Assembly: GCF_020748465.1 (NCBI RefSeq)
Contig: NZ_JAHZMP010000006.1
Span: 62,001 to 126,000, forward strand
DNA: 64,000 bases
DNA from: Terrisporobacter mayombei
Lineage (GTDB): Bacteria > Bacillota > Clostridia > Peptostreptococcales > Peptostreptococcaceae
Reading direction: 5' to 3'
The notes below the pieces were generated by a model, which made no database searches, had not been told where the DNA came from, and was given only the letters and a program-made list of their open reading frames with translations. Every line of letters starts with the position of its first letter. Position 1 is the stretch's first letter. The position numbers and the translations under genes are program-made. Positions 16,330-26,074 of this stretch are shown piece by piece.

Positions 16330-17523
16330 TTAACAGCAAACTATATTTAATTTCTTTATTGAAGTTTGTTTAAATATATTAATTATTTCTTCAAAAACTT
16401 TTTTATCTTCATTAAGCTCTATAAATAAAAAACATTCATTATAATCTTTTTTATCTATATTGTATAAATAGTTTTTCACGTTTTTATTATAAAGACTATT
16501 TAACTCAAATTTAGATTTGATTGGATAGTCATTTTTATCAATATTAATTATTGGGCTTCTTGTTGTCGAATAATAATATATATTTCCCTGGCAGTATTTT
16601 GCAAATAACATAGGTATATACATAAATTCTTCTGTTCCTAAAAATAATACTTCAGCATTTTTATCTTCTATATTAAGTTTCTTAGATTCTCTTTTTACTG
16701 TGTCTTTTAGCTTTCTCTGTTCTATTTTATTCAGTCCAAATCTACCAGTATATTTTATATATTTTTTTTCACCAATATAATCATCCATATCTAGGTTTAT
16801 ATAATTTATTTGAAGATTTTCATTTTTATCTTCAACAAATTTATCATTTTTAATTTTATCGTCACTGAGATTTAAATCATTCAATTTAAATTCAAATTCA
16901 CCTTTAAATAAATATACAAATTCTATAGAACAGTTTAAATCTTTCTCTAATTGTTTTATTCTTTTTAAGTTCTCGCCTTCCACCCAGTTTAATATAGAAC
17001 AAATTGTATATCTTTCTTTTGGATACAATTTATGTATTTTTTTAATAAGATTTATACAAGTATTTGCCGTAGTTACTTCATCATCTACAAGTATAATTTC
17101 TTGTCCATCTTCAAGGTTTTTCATTTTATTAAAATAAAGATTATGATTAGTAGCATGAGAATGTTCCTCTAAAAAGTCTAAGCTTTCAAAGGCTTCCACA
17201 TTTTCCCTAGTAGTATGTAAAAATTCATAATCATTTTCCATATAATTAAATACACTATGTCCTATGGCAGTTCCTGTCTCTGCAAAAGAGATTACAACTC
17301 CACTAGATGGATTTCTTTTTTTATTATAAGCTTTCACTATTAATTTTCCTAAGTTGTCCATGTCTTTTGCTCTGCAAGCAATATGCTTACCAAGAACTTT
17401 AGATACAAATAAAAATCTTCTTTTTTCATTATTTCTTACTGCTATTTCTAGAAAGTCCTCTAGATTTAATCCTAGTACATTTTCTTTAATTTCTAAATCA
17501 CAGTTAAAATTTAAGTAAGTCAT
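16330..17523 (-). CDS. Ter-module phosphoribosyltransferase with C-terminal TRSP domain
   Basis: A 397-residue protein. The N-terminal PRTase_2 domain has VVISFAETGTAIGHSVFNYM (about 75-95), HTTRENVEAFESLDFLEEHS (about 103-122) and the PRPP-loop-like IILVDDEVTTANTCINLI (about 141-158), with two acidic residues before a small-residue loop as in phosphoribosyltransferases. The C-terminal TRSP domain carries GRFGLNKIEQ and the name-giving TTRSPI (about 325-330). It overlaps the upstream lyase gene by 20 bases. Predicted to attach or cleave a ribose-phosphate unit in making a nucleoside-like metabolite; the substrate is not known. Confidence 0.87.
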   Translation of the reverse strand: MTYLNFNCDLEIKENVLGLNLEDFLEIAVRNNEKRRFLFVSKVLGKHIACRAKDMDNLGKLIVKAYNKKRNPSSGVVISFAETGTAIGHSVFNYMENDYEFLHTTRENVEAFESLDFLEEHSHATNHNLYFNKMKNLEDGQEIILVDDEVTTANTCINLIKKIHKLYPKERYTICSILNWVEGENLKRIKQLEKDLNCSIEFVYLFKGEFEFKLNDLNLSDDKIKNDKFVEDKNENLQINYINLDMDDYIGEKKYIKYTGRFGLNKIEQRKLKDTVKRESKKLNIEDKNAEVLFLGTEEFMYIPMLFAKYCQGNIYYYSTTRSPIINIDKNDYPIKSKFELNSLYNKNVKNYLYNIDKKDYNECFLFIELNEDKKVFEEIINIFKQTSIKKLNIVCC

Positions 17524-18574
17524 TATAGTCTATCCCCTCATTTAATACTCCATATATTTTAGATAACAAGATGATTTTTTTAGCCCATAATTGATGCGGA
17601 TTAATTTCATTCATGCGCTGCCCGGATATACTTCTACTAACACCGTATTTACTTCCTGCACTTTCTAAAATCATCTTTGCATCCATATAATCTTCATAAC
17701 TTACTGCACAAAGCGCTTGTACTATTGCTACTTGATTTGGATGTATTACTGTTTTTCCAACTAATCCATGGAATTTATCTAACAATATTTCTTTAATATA
17801 TTCTTCTTTGATCTTTTCATTATTTATATCATAAAATTCTGATACACCACCACTAATAGGTATATCTAATTCTTCTCTAGATAAATATGTAATAATATCA
17901 TTGATAAAGTTAGTACAAATGATATTTTCATATATAGAAAAATTCTTACTTCTTCTTATTCCAAAAATACCAAGAATATCCGTTATCCCCATTCTAATAT
18001 TAAGTATTCTCGATTTATGTTTAACCAAAGTATTGTATAAATCTAAAAATGATTTTTCTTTACTTTCTTTATATATAAATTCTTTGCTTTCAATTATAGG
18101 TAACAAATAAATTTTATCTAGATTTATAGTATCTAGTACTCCAATACAATTTTTGATAATAATACTATTTGCTTTTGGAACAAGAATCCCTGTTAACATT
18201 TCTTTGTTTTCATGAATAATATTTTTTATTTTTTCTAGTTGTGTAGGATTTTTTATTCTAATAAAAATAAGTGGTCTTTCACTGTCTTTTATTTCTTCTT
18301 TTATATTGTTTAGTACTAAGGATAAATTTTGAATTGCTTCTTCCTCTCCATTTGTACCTATTGCATCTTCTAAACATATAGCCAAGGGTCTAGAACATTT
18401 TACATTTCCCATAATATTTTTATACATCATGTTATACTGCGTGGCTGGTATATATAAAAAAGCTCCTAGAGCATACTTCAATATATTTATATCTGTATTT
18501 TTATTAAATTCTTCTGGTTCTTTAAAAAATAGTCTCTTTCTATCTTTTTTATCTATAAAATCAAAGTATCTCAA
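17504..18574 (-). CDS. HpcH/HpaI aldolase/citrate lyase-like C-C bond lyase of the Ter module
   Basis: A 356-residue TIM-barrel protein of the CitE/HpcH type: ALGAFLYIPATQYNM (about 35-49), RPLAICLEDAIG (about 66-77, the acidic metal ligand), IFIRIKNP (about 103-110), LLPIIESKE (about 155-163), MGITDILGIFG and GKTVIHPNQVAIV (about 291-303). Family knowledge: this group cleaves or forms C-C bonds in acyl-CoA-like or oxo-acid substrates, and a member is regularly found in Ter operons. TTG start with GGGGGAG 6 bases upstream. A hairpin 22 bases before it may lower expression of this half of the operon. Confidence 0.86.
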   Translation of the reverse strand: MRYFDFIDKKDRKRLFFKEPEEFNKNTDINILKYALGAFLYIPATQYNMMYKNIMGNVKCSRPLAICLEDAIGTNGEEEAIQNLSLVLNNIKEEIKDSERPLIFIRIKNPTQLEKIKNIIHENKEMLTGILVPKANSIIIKNCIGVLDTINLDKIYLLPIIESKEFIYKESKEKSFLDLYNTLVKHKSRILNIRMGITDILGIFGIRRSKNFSIYENIICTNFINDIITYLSREELDIPISGGVSEFYDINNEKIKEEYIKEILLDKFHGLVGKTVIHPNQVAIVQALCAVSYEDYMDAKMILESAGSKYGVSRSISGQRMNEINPHQLWAKKIILLSKIYGVLNEGIDYNDLLKF

Positions 18575-18595
18575 TTTTCACTCCCCCAAAAAGAT

Positions 18596-18625
18596 AAATA
18601 CAAAGAACTAACGTCCTTTGTATTT
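18596..18625 (-). terminator. Hairpin inside the Ter operon, between telA and the lyase gene
   Basis: Minus-strand stem AAATACAAAG/CTTTGTATTT (10 bp) followed by ATCTTTTT. It may be a partial terminator separating the stress genes from the biosynthetic genes, or an RNA processing site. Confidence 0.5.
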
Positions 18626-18633
18626 CTGTCAAT

Positions 18634-19773
18634 TTATTTATTGTAAATTATAGATGTGTTAAGTTCTTCTAATCTCTTAGTATTATCTTTTATTGATTCT
18701 CTGTTCATAGCTTCTATTCTTAGAGTTTCTTCTATACCACTTTTAATTGTACTATGCATTTTTTCTAAAGTTTCTATTTGTATAGAACTTGAATTTGCCA
18801 TTTTAGCTATTTGTATACTTTGTGATGTTACATTTTGAGCATTTCTTATAAGCAGTTCATTTGTTTTATCATCAAGAGCTTGCAAAGATTTTATTTGTAA
18901 TTCTTGTTTCTTTAATAAAATTGCTTGAGATAAACATTGTTTAAATACTGGTAAAGTAACAACGAAGGCACTATTTATTTTTCTTATTAAACCGTAGTTA
19001 TTATGTTGCATTCCTCTAAGCATTGGTATAGTTTGTATTGCTATATTTTCAGCTATTCTTAAATCATAAATTCTTTGATTTAGCATATCATATATTTTAG
19101 TAAGTTCTTGGAAATTAACTACATCCATTTGATTCCCACTAGTTTCTGACAAGTTTTTGAAATGAGGTAAAATTTCATTATCCATTTCTTCTATTGCCAT
19201 TTCACCAGCAACTATGTACTTTTGAAGTTCTTCATAGAAATTAAAGTTTTCATTTAACATAGCCCCTAATTGCTTGTTAGATGTTTGTATTTCTCTCTCA
19301 TATTTTTCTAATTCTATTTGAATTTTTTCAACTTCTCCACCTAAAGTATCATATTTTTGGAACATAAGCTCTATGGCATTACTAGCTTTTTTAAATATTT
19401 TTTGGAAGAATGATGGTTCTTTAGTTTCTTGAAAGTCATCTAAATCAAACCTATCCATTATTTTAGCTAACTGTTCTATCATTTTTGAATTTTCTTCGTT
19501 CTTATTCATTTTAATAGTATTTAGTAAACTATTTGATATTCTAGCGATTCCTTCTGCTGCTGGACGACCAAACTCAAGAATTGTATTTGGATTTTCTACT
19601 TCTATAAGAGATGTTAAAGCTTCTACTTCTCTAGATTGTCTAAGTTCTTGTTTTTTCTTATTTGTATATTCTACTATATCAAAATTTTCTTCAGTGTTAT
19701 TTACTTCTGTATTATTAATAACCTGTGGTGTGTTTTTATTATCCCTAGATAAATTATTAAGATTTATTCCCAT
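18634..19773 (-). CDS. telA: TelA-like toxic anion (tellurite) resistance protein
   Basis: A 379-residue, mostly helical and coiled-coil protein of the TelA/KlaA family. Family signs: FGRPAAEGIARISNSLLNTI (about 63-82), FFQKIFKKASNAIELMFQKY (about 120-140), ELEKYEREIQTSNKQLGAML (about 152-171), RGMQHNNYGLIRKINSAFVV (about 250-270) and LKKQELQIKSLQALDDKTNE near 290-310. No signal peptide or membrane helix. Its ATG overlaps the yceG stop by one base. Family knowledge: TelA homologues with YceG give tolerance to tellurite, nisin and cell-envelope stress; the mechanism is not settled. Confidence 0.92.
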   Translation of the reverse strand: MGINLNNLSRDNKNTPQVINNTEVNNTEENFDIVEYTNKKKQELRQSREVEALTSLIEVENPNTILEFGRPAAEGIARISNSLLNTIKMNKNEENSKMIEQLAKIMDRFDLDDFQETKEPSFFQKIFKKASNAIELMFQKYDTLGGEVEKIQIELEKYEREIQTSNKQLGAMLNENFNFYEELQKYIVAGEMAIEEMDNEILPHFKNLSETSGNQMDVVNFQELTKIYDMLNQRIYDLRIAENIAIQTIPMLRGMQHNNYGLIRKINSAFVVTLPVFKQCLSQAILLKKQELQIKSLQALDDKTNELLIRNAQNVTSQSIQIAKMANSSSIQIETLEKMHSTIKSGIEETLRIEAMNRESIKDNTKRLEELNTSIIYNK

Positions 19774-21341
19774 TAAAATAATCCCCTTTTACTAAATAAT
19801 TTTTTAAATATACTTTTTTCCTCTTCTTCTTTTTCATCTAAATCAAATTGATAAATCATTTTATCCAGCCTATGAATATCTATTACTTTAGAAGATATTA
19901 CATTTTCAATACAATTGTCTCCCCCTGGTGATAATATAATAATATCAAATCCTATTTTTGATAGTAAAAGTAATAAAAATCCAATTTCCTTATCAAATAC
20001 TGTGGCTTCTTCCATATAAATAATTAACTTTGGATTAATTAAAGCATAATCAAAATTGTTTATCATATGTACAAATTTTTTATCCATGTTTAAGACTGTA
20101 AATAAACCTTTTATCCTATCTTCTCGATTTAATTCATCAATAAATACATTACTTGCTATAATTTCTTCTACTTTTTCTAAAATCATAGTTTGTTGAGGTT
20201 TGCTTAAAGTTGATATTGAATAACCTTTTTCTTGTAAAACAGATTTTTTATCTATTATTCCCTTTGAATCAAGTATAAAAGATAAGCTAAAAGCATCATT
20301 TGTAAATGGTTTAGCCAATTGTTCAAACCCATCTTTTAAATCAATCAAATTAACATATTCTCTTGGTCCTTTTAATATTCTTACAAAGTTTCGATATTCA
20401 TGTTTATCATTGTATACTCCATTTATTTTAGAAAAGAATACAGACACCTCTATATAATTATTATCAAAATTAAAACCAGGTCTTAGCTTTAAAGGTTGGT
20501 TCCAATAAATAGATATTTCCTCCATAGTTGAAGTTAGTAAAACGTTTTTTATCTTTCTATCTTGTAGCTGCCACGGCTTAATAAATCCAGATTCATTTAA
20601 TAACTCATTACTTATTCTTTGTGATGCCTGTGCACCTATAGTCATTGCTTTTTTTATAGATCCTTTATTTACTTTTTCTCCAAGAGCAACTCTCTCTTCA
20701 AAAGTAAGCATATCTTCCACATTTTCTTTCACAATTTCTTCTATTTTATATAAGTTTTTATTTAAAACTACTATATTGCTTGATGAGATAGGATTTAGAT
20801 ATAATACATCGAAACCTGCTAAATATAATATTCCTAAGAAATATGCTTCATGTTTTTTTATTTCTCCATAAAAAATAATTTTAGGTGCATCATCTTTATT
20901 TATAGTTAAGTGTTCTACATAAGTTTTTATCCATGACATAACCTTAATAATAAAATTTTCCTTAACTCTTTCATTATTAAATTGCTTTTCTTCCTCTTTT
21001 AAAACCTTATTAAATGATCTTTTTATATTGTTGTTTATTTTTTCATTTGAAATTATTCTAATGTCCATATGTTCTAAATTATTTCTATAATTACTTAATT
21101 TATTTTTGAAATAATTTATCATATCAAAATCACTAGGATTTGGCAAACTACTGCTAAATAAGGCTATATCTTTCCTATTATCAATATTATATTTTGTTTT
21201 GAAGATTTCTAAATTGTACAAATCTTCATCTTCTAATCCTATATATGAAATAAAATAATTCGTATATCCACTAGTAATTGTGTAATTTTCCCTATCTATT
21301 TGGCTGGAGAATATTTTTTCAAAGACTTTAGAATCACTCAT
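19773..21341 (-). CDS. yceG: YceG-family protein of the Ter operon
   Basis: A 522-residue protein that matches YceG of Bacillus (a Ter-operon component often paired with TelA). Features are two similar halves with alternating beta-strand/helix segments: KIIFYGEIKKHEAYFLGILYL and FDVLYLNPISSSNI (about 155-190), ALINPKLIIYMEEATVFDK and GFDIIILSPGGDNCIENVIS (about 440-490). A FNFDNNYIEV..SVFFSKINGVYND stretch lies in the middle. There are no membrane helices. It has been proposed to be part of a biosynthetic or nucleotide-binding unit, with no proven reaction. GAGGAGG precedes the ATG. Confidence 0.88.
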   Translation of the reverse strand: MSDSKVFEKIFSSQIDRENYTITSGYTNYFISYIGLEDEDLYNLEIFKTKYNIDNRKDIALFSSSLPNPSDFDMINYFKNKLSNYRNNLEHMDIRIISNEKINNNIKRSFNKVLKEEEKQFNNERVKENFIIKVMSWIKTYVEHLTINKDDAPKIIFYGEIKKHEAYFLGILYLAGFDVLYLNPISSSNIVVLNKNLYKIEEIVKENVEDMLTFEERVALGEKVNKGSIKKAMTIGAQASQRISNELLNESGFIKPWQLQDRKIKNVLLTSTMEEISIYWNQPLKLRPGFNFDNNYIEVSVFFSKINGVYNDKHEYRNFVRILKGPREYVNLIDLKDGFEQLAKPFTNDAFSLSFILDSKGIIDKKSVLQEKGYSISTLSKPQQTMILEKVEEIIASNVFIDELNREDRIKGLFTVLNMDKKFVHMINNFDYALINPKLIIYMEEATVFDKEIGFLLLLLSKIGFDIIILSPGGDNCIENVISSKVIDIHRLDKMIYQFDLDEKEEEEKSIFKKLFSKRGLF

Positions 21342-21376
21342 TTTATCCTCCTCAAATTTAATTATTATTTTTAATT

Positions 21377-21403
21377 ATCCCCATCCTTAAAAAGAATGGG
21401 GAT
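21377..21403 (-). other. Intra-operon hairpin between the Ca2+-ATPase and yceG genes
   Basis: GC-richer 8-bp stem ATCCCCAT/ATGGGGAT on the minus strand with no T-run after it, so a stability or processing element rather than a clear terminator. Confidence 0.45.
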
Positions 21404-21413
21404 ATTATTATTT

Positions 21414-24188
21414 TTAAGCATTTTCAGTTGCTAGTTCTTCACTTTTCTCTGTTTTTGGGTTAAACAATCTTATTACTAATTTCACTATTTCATTAACTAC
21501 TACTATTGATGCAGCAACTAGTATTATTTTTATCCATAATCCAAAACTTAATGATACAGAGTTAAAGAAGTCTTGGAATATTTGTACAAAGAAAATTTGT
21601 GCTATTCCTGTTACAGATATTATTTGCAGTGCAAGCTTATTCTTTGTGAAGTTTGGTATTATACTATCACTTCCAAATTCTCTACAGTTAAATGCATTAA
21701 ATAAAGCCAAGAATGCAAATAATGAGAACATTACTGTTTCATTTTCTTCTGGCGTTACATTTAATATATTAAATGTAGATTGTGCAAGCAATAAACCTGT
21801 TATAAATAATGCATTTAAAATTATTGTTCTTATCATTGATTTAGATATTATATTAGCATTTCTGTTTACAGGTTTTCTATTTAAAACAAAATCTCTTACT
21901 GGCTCTAGTCCAAGAGCTAATGCTGGAGGTCCGTCCATTATTATATTTACCCATAATAATTGAATAGTTGTAAATGGCATCTCTTGACCTAATACTTGAG
22001 ATATTATTGCTATTAAAAAAGCAACCACGTTTACTGTTAATTGGAATTGAACGAATCTTTGGAAGTTATCGTATATTCCTCTACCCCATTTTATCCCTTT
22101 AACAATTGTTGAGAAACTATCGTCAGTTAATATAATATCTGCAGCACTTTTAGAAACTTCTGTTCCAGATATCCCCATTGCTATACCAACGTCTGCTTTA
22201 GATAAAGCTGGAGCATCATTTATTCCATCTCCTGTAACCGCTACAACTTCATTGTTATATTGTAGTGCTGATACTATTCTCATTTTGCTGTCTGGTTTAC
22301 TTCTAGCAACTATCGATATTGTTTTTATTTCTTCTCTTAATTCTTCATCACTTAATGTGTCAATATAAGAAGCTTCAACAGCCCTCATATTATTTTTTAA
22401 TAATCCTAGTTCTTCACCAATTGATTTTGCTGTGATTATGTTGTCTCCTGTAAGCATTTTTACAGCAACACCAGCATGATTAGCTACTTTTACTGATTCT
22501 ACAACGTCTGGTCTAAGTGGATCCCTTATACCTACAAATCCACTAAATACTAGATTGTTTTCTTCTAAAGATATATCTATCGTTTCATTTTCAAGTGTTA
22601 AAGCTACTTCAGCCTCTTCATCACCTGATGAAATTTGCTTATAAGCAAATCCTAAAGTTCTCATTGATTTAACTTGTAGTTTTTCTATTTCTTTTAATAT
22701 ATCTGTTTTTATTTCTTCAGTTATAGGTATTATGTTTTCACCTTTTTGAACAAATGTACATAAATCTAATAATACTTCTGGTGCTCCTTTTGTTAACAAT
22801 AGATGAGAATCACCATTTGAAAGTAATGAGCTCATTCTTTTTGTATCTGAAGTAAATGGTTTTTGAGATGTTACATCTGCATTACTTCTTATTGGTCTAT
22901 AATCTTTGTCTTTATTATATAAAAGCAGAGCACATTCTGTTGCACTACCTAAATATTTGACTTCTCCATCACTATGTTCAATATCAGCTGTGGAATTTAT
23001 TAAACAGTTTTCTTCGAAGAAACTATTTATATTTCCATCATTTCCCTCTATGTATCTTCCGTCTACATATGCTACTTCTACAGTCATTCTATTTTGAGTT
23101 AATGTTCCTGTTTTATCTGAACATATTACTGAAACAGAACCTATAGTTTCACAAGCTTCTTTTTTAGTAACTAAGGCATTTATTTTAGCCATTTTTTGCA
23201 TAGTTATTGCTAATGTCATATTTATCATAGTTGGCAAACCTTCTGGTACTGCTGCAACTATTAAAGCAACACATACTGTAAATGCTGTTTTAGCTGGTCC
23301 TATTGATTCTAAGAATTGCATAAATCCTGACATATCAATATTTAATGTATTGTTCATAACCATTTTAAAAATCATGAAGATAAATAGTAAACCTGCTATT
23401 GCACTAGAAACTTTGGCAATCATAGCACCAAGATTTCCAAGTTTTAATTGTAGTGGTGTTTCTTCATCTTCATCACTTAGGTTTTGAGCAATTCTACCCA
23501 TTTCACTATTATCTCCAATAGACGTAACTACCATAGTTCCTCTACCATAAGCAACTAGTGTACCACCAAATACCATATTTATTTGTTTGGCAGGTATAGG
23601 CTCTTGTTCTATTATTTGACCTTTTGATTCTATTTTTTCCATTGGTATTGTAATATCAGCATTTTTAGATACATCATCAGACTCTCCTGTTAACATATCT
23701 TCTCTAACTTTTAAGTTTACGGCTTCTATAAGTCTTCCATCTGCTGGTACCATGTCTCCTGTTTCAATATAAACTATATCTCCAGGAAGTAATTCATTTT
23801 TAGGAATTTGTTGTACTTTTCCGTTTCTAAGCACTTTAACTTCTATATTTTCTGTTAATTTTGAAAGTGCCTCTGCCGCTTTTTTAGATTTGCCTTCTGT
23901 AACCATTCCTATTCCTACACCTATAGCTATGGCACATATTATACCTATAGCATCATGCGTTTCACCAACAACTGCACTTATTATTGCTGCTGCAATTAAT
24001 ATTACTATCATTGGCTCACTTAAAGCTTCCTTTAAGTCATCAAAGAAACTACCTTCTTCTTTTGGTGTAAATTCGTTGAAACCATATTTATTTCTTCTAG
24101 AATCAATCTCTTTGGATTCTATCCCTGTTTCTACGGTAACTGCTAGTTCTTTTAGTACTTTATCTTGTTTTTCATTAAAAAATTTCAT
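21414..24188 (-). CDS. Calcium-translocating P-type ATPase in the Ter operon
   Basis: A 924-residue P2-type cation pump. Cation ATPase N domain at 1-75, TM pairs at about 60-100 and 250-330 with VAAVPEGLPT (about 322-331, TM4 ion site), actuator motif LTGES (about 168), phosphorylation site SDKTGTLTQ (about 362-370), nucleotide-binding KGAPEVLL, MLTGDN (about 580) and hinge GDGINDAPAL (about 657-666), then a six-helix C-terminal part. The glutamate of PEGLP and the TM5-6 residues NVVAFL and LLWVNIIMDGPPA fit SERCA/PMCA Ca2+ pumps. It takes the place of TerC found in other Ter operons, linking TerD proteins to calcium. Ends 3 bases after the TerD gene start region. Confidence 0.92.
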   Translation of the reverse strand: MKFFNEKQDKVLKELAVTVETGIESKEIDSRRNKYGFNEFTPKEEGSFFDDLKEALSEPMIVILIAAAIISAVVGETHDAIGIICAIAIGVGIGMVTEGKSKKAAEALSKLTENIEVKVLRNGKVQQIPKNELLPGDIVYIETGDMVPADGRLIEAVNLKVREDMLTGESDDVSKNADITIPMEKIESKGQIIEQEPIPAKQINMVFGGTLVAYGRGTMVVTSIGDNSEMGRIAQNLSDEDEETPLQLKLGNLGAMIAKVSSAIAGLLFIFMIFKMVMNNTLNIDMSGFMQFLESIGPAKTAFTVCVALIVAAVPEGLPTMINMTLAITMQKMAKINALVTKKEACETIGSVSVICSDKTGTLTQNRMTVEVAYVDGRYIEGNDGNINSFFEENCLINSTADIEHSDGEVKYLGSATECALLLYNKDKDYRPIRSNADVTSQKPFTSDTKRMSSLLSNGDSHLLLTKGAPEVLLDLCTFVQKGENIIPITEEIKTDILKEIEKLQVKSMRTLGFAYKQISSGDEEAEVALTLENETIDISLEENNLVFSGFVGIRDPLRPDVVESVKVANHAGVAVKMLTGDNIITAKSIGEELGLLKNNMRAVEASYIDTLSDEELREEIKTISIVARSKPDSKMRIVSALQYNNEVVAVTGDGINDAPALSKADVGIAMGISGTEVSKSAADIILTDDSFSTIVKGIKWGRGIYDNFQRFVQFQLTVNVVAFLIAIISQVLGQEMPFTTIQLLWVNIIMDGPPALALGLEPVRDFVLNRKPVNRNANIISKSMIRTIILNALFITGLLLAQSTFNILNVTPEENETVMFSLFAFLALFNAFNCREFGSDSIIPNFTKNKLALQIISVTGIAQIFFVQIFQDFFNSVSLSFGLWIKIILVAASIVVVNEIVKLVIRLFNPKTEKSEELATENA

Positions 24189-24191
24189 TTT

Positions 24192-24821
24192 TTATACCCC
24201 ATATGCACATTCTACTCTAGCTAAATTCTCTCTTATATCTCTTAAAGATGTGTCTCTAGTTCCTTCTCCTATTGCAGAGAATTTCCAAGTATCTTTGTAC
24301 CTATATATTGTCCCTACTATAAGAGCTGTCTTGTCGCTATAGTCATCTGTTAAATTGTATTTTGCTATTTCTTTATTTGTATCGCTATCTACCACTCTTA
24401 TAAAGGCATTTTTTATCATACCAAAATGTTGTCTTCTACTTACACAATCATAAATATTAACTACAAATAAAAGTTTATCAACGTTAGATGGGATTTTATT
24501 CAAATTCACTAAAATTTGTTCATCGTCTCCATCGCCATCTCCAGTCAAGTTATCACCTGTATGAACAATAGATTTACAAGTACTTTTTAAGTTTCCAAAA
24601 TAAATTAAGTCTTTGCTATTGTTCATTTGTCCTTTTTCATTTAGCATAAAAACTGATGCATCACAATCTACATCTGCTGATCCTCCACCAAATAAACTAC
24701 TTAAGAACCCTCCTCCTTTTTGAGTAACTGGGTCCCATCCAAGCCCAACTAGTAAAGAACTAAGCCCTGGATTAGATTTCTTTAAATCTATTTTTTCTCC
24801 CTTTTTCAAACTAATTGACAT
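24192..24821 (-). CDS. TerD family protein, copy 3 (longer, divergent)
   Basis: A 209-residue TerD-domain protein: ISLKKGEKIDLKK (N-terminal strand), LVGLGWDP (about 25-32), then an insertion GGGFLSSLFGGGSADVDCDA compared with the other copies, FMLNEKGQM, the acidic Ca2+-binding loop TGDGDGDDEQI (about 94-104) and KWKFSAIGEG near the end. Family knowledge: TerD proteins bind Ca2+ through this loop and take part in tellurite, phage and envelope stress. The gene directly precedes the Ca2+-ATPase by 3 bases, so the pair may be functionally linked. AGGGGG serves the ATG. Confidence 0.92.
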   Translation of the reverse strand: MSISLKKGEKIDLKKSNPGLSSLLVGLGWDPVTQKGGGFLSSLFGGGSADVDCDASVFMLNEKGQMNNSKDLIYFGNLKSTCKSIVHTGDNLTGDGDGDDEQILVNLNKIPSNVDKLLFVVNIYDCVSRRQHFGMIKNAFIRVVDSDTNKEIAKYNLTDDYSDKTALIVGTIYRYKDTWKFSAIGEGTRDTSLRDIRENLARVECAYGV

Positions 24822-24838
24822 AAGTATTTCCCCCTATT

Positions 24839-25417
24839 TTATACGTTTAATCCGTAATTTTTACATAAAGCCTCTAGACCACCTTCAAATCCTGATCCTA
24901 CTGCGCTAAATTTCCATTCTCCATTGTATTTGTATAATTCACATGCTACTATGGCAGTTTCTATACTAAATTCTTCTCCAAGATCATATCTTAGTATTTC
25001 TTCGTCATTTTCAGAATTTAAAACTCTTATGTATGAATTACTTACTTGCCCAAAATTTTGTCTTCTTTCTTTAGCTTCATAAATTGTTACGGCAACAGCT
25101 ATTTTTTGTATATGATTAGGAATTAATTTTAAATCAACTAAGATTTCTTCATCATCTCCATCACCTTCTCCAGTTCTGTTGTCACCTAAATGTTCTACTG
25201 CTCCAGATATATGTTTTAAATTATTATAGAATACAAAATCTTCATCTCTTTCTACTCTACCTGATTCTCCTACCATGAATACACTTACATCTAAATCATA
25301 GTCGTAACCACTATCAAAGTTGTTAATATCCCATCCTAATCCTAATTTAATATTTTTTAATCCTGGATTTCCTTTTGTAAGATTAATTTTTTCTCCCTTT
25401 TTTAAAGTTATTCCCAT
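24839..25417 (-). CDS. terD: TerD family protein, copy 2
   Basis: A 192-residue TerD protein with [18 protein letters not shown] at the N terminus, [20 protein letters not shown] (about 26-45), FYNNLKH, the Ca2+-binding loop [16 protein letters not shown] (about 81-96), [18 protein letters not shown] (about 113-130) and [18 protein letters not shown] at the C terminus. Length and motifs are canonical. Cytoplasmic. Very similar to copy 1, indicating tandem duplication. 53 bases separate it from copy 1 and 17 bases from copy 3. Confidence 0.95.
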   Translation of the reverse strand: MGITLKKGEKINLTKGNPGLKNIKLGLGWDINNFDSGYDYDLDVSVFMVGESGRVERDEDFVFYNNLKHISGAVEHLGDNRTGEGDGDDEEILVDLKLIPNHIQKIAVAVTIYEAKERRQNFGQVSNSYIRVLNSENDEEILRYDLGEEFSIETAIVACELYKYNGEWKFSAVGSGFEGGLEALCKNYGLNV

Positions 25418-25469
25418 TATATAACCTCCATGTTAACGAATACATTTTATATATCTAATAAGTATCTTT

Positions 25470-26048
25470 CTATAAATTAATACCAAAGTTTTTGCATAAA
25501 GCTTCTAATCCACCTTCAAATCCTGACCCTAGTGCATTAAACTTCCATTCTCCATTATGTCTATATATTTCAGCTACAACTACTGCTGTTTCTATACTAA
25601 AATCTTCTCCAAGGTCAAATTTTAATAACTCTTCATTATTGTCTTTATTAATAACTCTAATGTACGAGTTACTTACTTGCCCAAAATTTTGTCTTCTTTC
25701 CATTGCCTCATGAATTGTTACAGTAAAAGCAATCTTATTTATATTTTCTGGAACTAGTGATAAGTTTAGTAATATTTCTTCATCATCTCCATCACCTTCA
25801 CCAGTTCTATTATCTCCTAAATACTCCACAGCTCCTAAAGAATGCTTTGGATTATTATAAAATATAAAATCAGTATCTTGTGTTACTTTATCATTACTTC
25901 CTAATAGAAATGCTGATGCATCTAAATCAAAGTCAAATCCACCATCATATTTATTAGTATCCCATCCTAAACCTACCATAATATTTTTTAGTCCTGGATT
26001 TCCTTTTGTTAAACTAACTTTTTGACCTTTAGCTAATGTTATTCCCAT
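25470..26048 (-). CDS. terD: TerD family protein, copy 1, first gene of the Ter operon
   Basis: A 192-residue TerD protein with the same motifs as copy 2: [20 protein letters not shown] (about 26-45), [16 protein letters not shown] (about 81-96), [18 protein letters not shown] and [19 protein letters not shown]. The ATG at 26048 gives the same length as copy 2 and lies 8 bases from AAAGGGG; the ATG at 26066 overlaps that site. The promoter with an overlapping palindrome is at 26075-26116. Proposed role: Ca2+-dependent assembly in the stress response together with TelA, YceG and the P-type pump. Confidence 0.95.
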   Translation of the reverse strand: MGITLAKGQKVSLTKGNPGLKNIMVGLGWDTNKYDGGFDFDLDASAFLLGSNDKVTQDTDFIFYNNPKHSLGAVEYLGDNRTGEGDGDDEEILLNLSLVPENINKIAFTVTIHEAMERRQNFGQVSNSYIRVINKDNNEELLKFDLGEDFSIETAVVVAEIYRHNGEWKFNALGSGFEGGLEALCKNFGINL

Positions 26049-26074
26049 AATATCTACCCCTTTCATTCAGTAAG

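Noticed and set aside
21414-24188. P-type ATPase as a general metal or magnesium pump
   Set aside because: The N-terminal metal-binding CxxC motifs of heavy-metal pumps are absent and the PEGLP and C-terminal helices agree with Ca2+ pumps, though transport was not tested.
23890-24342. Open frame of 150 codons on the plus strand
   Set aside because: Antisense to the Ca2+-ATPase N terminus and TerD gene; no ribosome binding site, and the sense frames have all family motifs.
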